DNA of 9,555 nt from Caldilineaceae bacterium (GTDB lineage Bacteria > Chloroflexota > Anaerolineae > Caldilineales > Caldilineaceae), in NCBI GenBank assembly GCA_012032975.1, contig JAAUPU010000048.1, positions 1 to 9,555 on the forward strand. The letters are read 5' to 3'. The notes under the pieces are model-generated. The model saw only the letters and a list, made by a program, of their open reading frames with translations, made no database searches and had not been told where the DNA came from. Every line of letters begins with the position of its first letter. Positions within the stretch are counted from its first letter, which is position 1. Positions 7,036 through 9,555 of the stretch are shown in pieces. The position numbers and the translations under genes are program-made.

Positions 7036-7212
7036 GTGCATTCATTTCGTAGAAGCACGAACTGTTTGGGGTAGTCGCAATGTCTCGCATCTGTCGAATT
7101 CTGTTCGGTCCACAGCATAGCCAGTTCGCGAAACCGTCGTCTGCTCCCTGATCGAACGAGCATGTTGGATTGTTTGGGTCGTTGGCGATGATGATCGCGG
7201 CGACCCTTTTTT
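7036..7212 (+). ncRNA. Candidate small RNA or attenuator leader, unrecognised family
   Basis: The stretch runs from the predicted start site of the plus promoter to the T-run of a strong intrinsic terminator, about 177 nt. I see no convincing protein ORF in it. Besides the terminator it can form a perfect 7-bp long-range helix, CGAACTG (7058-7064) with CAGTTCG (7122-7128), and local hairpins such as TTCGT/ACGAA (7047-7051 with 7057-7061, competing) and TGCTC/GAGCA (about 7142-7162). It shows no T-box, tmRNA, SRP or obvious 6S RNA layout. It may be a free small RNA, or a leader that conditionally stops transcription before the exporter genes. Confidence 0.45.
7176..7212 (+). terminator. Strong intrinsic terminator before the exporter genes
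   Basis: GGGTCGTTGGCGAT (7176-7189) pairs with ATCGCGGCGACCC (7194-7206) as 13 base pairs, two of them G-U, with one bulged G. The loop is GATG and is followed at once by six T (7207-7212). On the minus strand no T-run follows the hairpin, so it acts on plus-strand transcription only. It lies between the plus promoter and the exporter genes. Confidence 0.75.
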
Positions 7213-7242
7213 GATTGGTGCGTGAGCTTCTACTTTTTGCCG

Positions 7243-7276
7243 GCCGTGGGGCAGCTTGCCCTGCGGCGCTCTTTTT
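7243..7276 (+). terminator. Second terminator-like hairpin
   Basis: GCCGTGGGGCA (7243-7253) pairs with TGCCCTGCGGC (7257-7267), an 11-bp stem with two G-U pairs around a 3-nt loop. TTTTT follows at 7272-7276 after a 4-nt gap. It is weaker than the first terminator because of the tight loop and the gap, and may act as a back-up. Confidence 0.4.
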
Positions 7277-7310
7277 CGTCCGCGTCACTCCCCTCTTTAC
7301 CAGACCGCGA

Positions 7311-7385
7311 AAGGAGACTCTTTTGTCAACACTGCTTCGTAAGGCGCTTTCAGCGCACTACCCGAAGAAAGAGAGAAAACCATGA
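7311..7385 (+). CDS. 20-residue leader peptide ORF coupled to exporter (CDS 7323-7385)
   Basis: AAGGAG at 7311-7316 is the best ribosome binding site in this leader. It is followed after six bases by a TTG codon (7323) that opens 20 codons, starting STLLRKALSAHYP after the initiator and ending KKERKP. The peptide is basic. Its TGA at 7383-7385 overlaps the exporter ATG as ATGA, the classic arrangement for translational coupling. The exporter ATG has only a weak GAGAG upstream, so translation of this short ORF may feed ribosomes to it. It is too short for family recognition. It could also be the true N-terminus if another base is missing. Confidence 0.45.
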   Translation, partial: KETLLSTLLRKALSAHYPKKERKP

Positions 7386-9182
7386 GTGGTCGGCTGTCTG
7401 TCTACACACGTTTGCTTGGCTATCTGCGCCCCTATCGTCCCCAGGTTTTGATCGCCTATATTTCCATGTTCATAGCCACCCTGCTGAGCCTGCTCGTGCC
7501 GCAAATTATCAAGCAGGCCATCGACTATGGGTTGGCCTCTGGTCAGGGCCTGTTGTTGGTGGCCGCCGGCGGCTAATCCTGCTCATTGCGGTGATCCGCG
7601 GCGCGGTCTCGTTTGGCCAGCGCTATTATGGCGAGTGGCTCACCCATCGCGTCGCCTATGACCTGCGCAACCATTTTTACAGCCGGGTGCAGAACCTGCC
7701 CTTTGCCTTCCACGACCGCGCCCAAACTGGCGACCTGATGAGCCGCGCCACCAGTGACATCACCGAATCCGAACGCTTTGCCGGCATCGGTCTTATGGAC
7801 CTGATTTCGACCATTTTCCTGCTTGTCGGCGTGGTCGTGGCCGTCTTCTGGGAAGATCCGTCGCTGGCGCTGCTCGTCTTCATTCCCATCGTCGTGCTGG
7901 TGGTGACAGCGCTGCGCTTTGGCAATATCATCCGCCCCATGTTCAAGCGCATTCAGGAGCAGATGGGCGTACTCTCGGCGACCATGCAGGAGAGCATGAC
8001 CGGCATCGGCGTGGTCAAGGCCTTTGCCAAGGAACCCTACGAACTGGAAAAGTTCGACCGCGAGAACGACAAATGGTTTGAGCAGCGCTACACTGCGGTC
8101 AAGCTTTGGGCCAACTACTGGCCCCTCTTCAACCTGATCCTCGCGGTGGCCGTCTTCCTCCTGTTGATGATCGGCGGCTCGCAGGCGTTGGCCGGCACGA
8201 TCACCGTGGGCACACTCTTCGCCCTGATCTCCTATGTCATGATGCTCAACGGTCCCGTGTTGCGGCTGGGGTTTTTGGTCAACATGGCCGCAACCGCCAG
8301 CGCCAGCGCCAGCCGCGTCTTCGAGATCATCGACCAGCCCAACGAGGTCGAAAACGCCCCCGACGCGGTGGATCTGGAGCACGTTCGGGGCAAGGTGCAA
8401 TTTGAGGCGGTCAGCTTTGAATATCACAAAGGGCGCAGCATTCTGCACGACATCAACTTCACCGCTCTGCCCGACCAGATCGTGGCGCTGATCGGACCGA
8501 CCGGCTCCGGCAAGTCGACCATCACCAGCCTGATCCCCCGCTTCTACGACCCGACAGCAGGCCGCGTCCTGATCGATGGCGAGGACATCCGCGGTGCCAA
8601 GGTCGCGAGCCTGCGCCATCACATCGCCACGGTATTGCAGGAGCCGTTTCTCTTCCGCGCCACCATCGCCGAGAACATCGCCTACGGAGACCCGATGCGC
8701 CGCTCGATGAAATCGTGGAGGCGGCCAAGGCGGCCAGCGCGCACAACTTCATCGAGACTTTCCCAGAGGGCTACGAAACGATGGTGGGCGAGCGAGGCGT
8801 CACCTTGAGCGGTGGCCAGAAGCAGCGCATCGCCATCGCCCGCGCGCTGATCCGCAACCCGCGCATCCTGATCCTGGACGATTCCACCAGCAGCGTGGAC
8901 ACCGAAACCGAGCACCTGATCCAGGCGGCGCTGGCCGTGTTGATGAAGGATCGCACGACCTTCATCATTGCCCAGCGGCTTTTGACGCTGAAGAGTGCAG
9001 ACCAGATCCTGGTGCTGGACCACGGTCGGATTGTCGAACGGGGCAGGCATGATGAACTGCTGGCTGCGGACGGTCTCTATCGGGAGATCTACGACCTGCA
9101 ACTGCGCGACCAGGAAGAGTTTACCTCGCTCCTGGACCCATCCGCCCTGGCAGAAGTGGCCCTTGGTGAAAAGGTGAAGTGA
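7382..9182 (+). CDS. ABC exporter half-transporter with degenerate ATPase site, two frameshifts
   Basis: This is a membrane efflux pump subunit. An N-terminal domain of about six helices (residues 20-320) is fused to an ATPase domain. Walker [10 protein letters not shown] is at 372-380, the Q-loop is VLQEPFLF, and the signature LSGGQKQR begins at 476. Walker B ILILDDS carries Asp501 where the catalytic Glu is expected. The switch motif reads IAQRL, with Gln532 replacing His. This Asp/Gln pair marks the degenerate subunit of heterodimeric exporters such as TM287/288 and BmrCD. The frame breaks at 7571-7572 (a G missing; VAAGG joins [10 protein letters not shown]) and at the CCC run 8691-8693 (a C missing; AYGDP joins [11 protein letters not shown]). 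Repaired length is 600 residues, normal for the family. The ATG at 7382 overlaps the leader ORF stop. The partner gene follows after 4 bp. The substrate is unknown. Confidence 0.92.
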
Positions 9183-9186
9183 ACAG

Positions 9187-9555
9187 ATGAGCCAAAATGG
9201 AAACCCACCCAGCCAATCCAGAAGCTCAGAAATTGTGAAGTCGATCGGCGGTCGCTCGTGGCTCTTTGGCACACGCTTCAGTGTGGAAGAGCAGGAACGC
9301 ATCGCGCGTGAGGAGAAGATCAAGGATCTGCTGCCAGAGGACGAAGAAGCGCTTGGCAAGGCCTATGACGGCGAGTTGGTCAATCGCCTGCTCTACTATC
9401 TGCGTCCCTATCGCGTGCGCATCATCGGCGCCGTGGCCATGATGATCGTTTCGTCGCTGTTGACGGTGGCTGGCCCCTGGCTGATCGGCGAGGCCATCGA
9501 CAAGGGCATCGACTCTGGTTCGGCCAGCGAGTTGCGCTTCTGGTCCATCGTCTTT
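9187..9555 (+). CDS. Second ABC exporter half-transporter, N-terminal part only
   Basis: The ATG at 9187 opens 123 codons that continue past the window end. A hydrophilic N-terminal extension of about 70 residues (rich in Glu and Lys, with IAREEKIKDLLPEDEEALGKAYD) precedes LVNRLLYYLRPYRVRIIGAV, which aligns with [17 protein letters not shown] of the first exporter. The first membrane helix (AVAMMIVSSLLTVAGPWLIG) and AIDKGIDSG follow. Such N-terminal extensions are seen in the catalytic partner of heterodimeric exporters. The gene lies 4 bp after the first exporter gene; a ribosome binding site is weak (AAGG 12 bases upstream), so coupling is likely. The ATPase domain is outside the window, so the expected canonical Glu and His cannot be seen. 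Confidence 0.88.
   Translation, partial: MSQNGNPPSQSRSSEIVKSIGGRSWLFGTRFSVEEQERIAREEKIKDLLPEDEEALGKAYDGELVNRLLYYLRPYRVRIIGAVAMMIVSSLLTVAGPWLIGEAIDKGIDSGSASELRFWSIVF

Noticed and set aside
6623..7288. Long minus-strand ORF across the divergent promoter region
   Set aside because: It overlaps the start of the binding protein in another frame, runs through both promoters and the terminator, and its protein looks random with no domain.
7222..7575. Upstream extension of the exporter frame to an ATG at 7222
   Set aside because: The true N-terminus is in another frame from 7382, where the exporter-type first membrane helix is seen. The upstream part is an accident of the frameshift at 7571.
7573..8622. 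349-codon minus-strand ORF opposite the exporter
   Set aside because: Shadow of the exporter coding strand, rich in His, Asp and Gln, with no recognisable domain.
1..9555. CRISPR arrays, tRNA or rRNA genes, insertion sequences
   Set aside because: No regularly spaced direct repeats, tRNA cloverleaf, rRNA sequence or transposase was seen on either strand.

Overview
The window is bacterial, GC-rich and densely coded. The Tat-type lipoprotein leader of the solute-binding protein and the overall protein style resemble Chloroflexota (Anaerolineae/Caldilineae-like). That placement is inference: there is no rRNA or marker gene here. At least five single-base frameshifts break four otherwise well-preserved genes. 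Each is repaired by adding one base, in four cases to a short G/C run. The sequence therefore looks like an uncorrected draft or metagenomic assembly rather than a region full of pseudogenes.

Layout. (1) 1-1410: an unrecognised minus-strand ORF lies divergent to a plus-strand xdhC/coxI-family molybdenum-enzyme maturation gene that carries two frameshifts. (2) 1411-6910: a minus-strand carbohydrate operon, transcribed from right to left. Its order is a strong sigma70-type promoter, a Tat/lipoprotein solute-binding protein, permease 1 (MalF/UgpA type, one frameshift), permease 2 (MalG/UgpE type), a Gfo/Idh/MocA oxidoreductase (one frameshift), a small cupin and a short 44-codon ORF. The intercistronic gaps are all about 93-107 bp, and three of the four hold clear stem-loops. 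No transport ATPase is present, so the importer probably shares one encoded elsewhere. (3) 6751-7381: a 630-bp regulatory region with divergent promoters. The plus-strand promoter leads after about 175 nt into a strong intrinsic terminator. A second terminator-like hairpin follows, then a 20-codon leader ORF whose stop codon overlaps the start of the next gene. (4) 7382-9555: an ABC-exporter operon. The first half-transporter has two frameshifts and a degenerate ATPase site; the second is cut by the window end. They fit the TM287/288, BmrCD and LmrCD class of heterodimeric exporters.

Function. The left operon probably imports a sugar or polyol across the membrane and oxidises it with the NAD(P)-dependent Gfo/Idh enzyme, with the cupin as a possible isomerase or sugar-binding partner. 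The right operon encodes an efflux pump of unknown substrate. The most interesting uncharacterised element is the promoter, structured RNA, terminator and leader-peptide assembly upstream of the exporter. It could be a free small RNA or a transcription attenuator controlling efflux.
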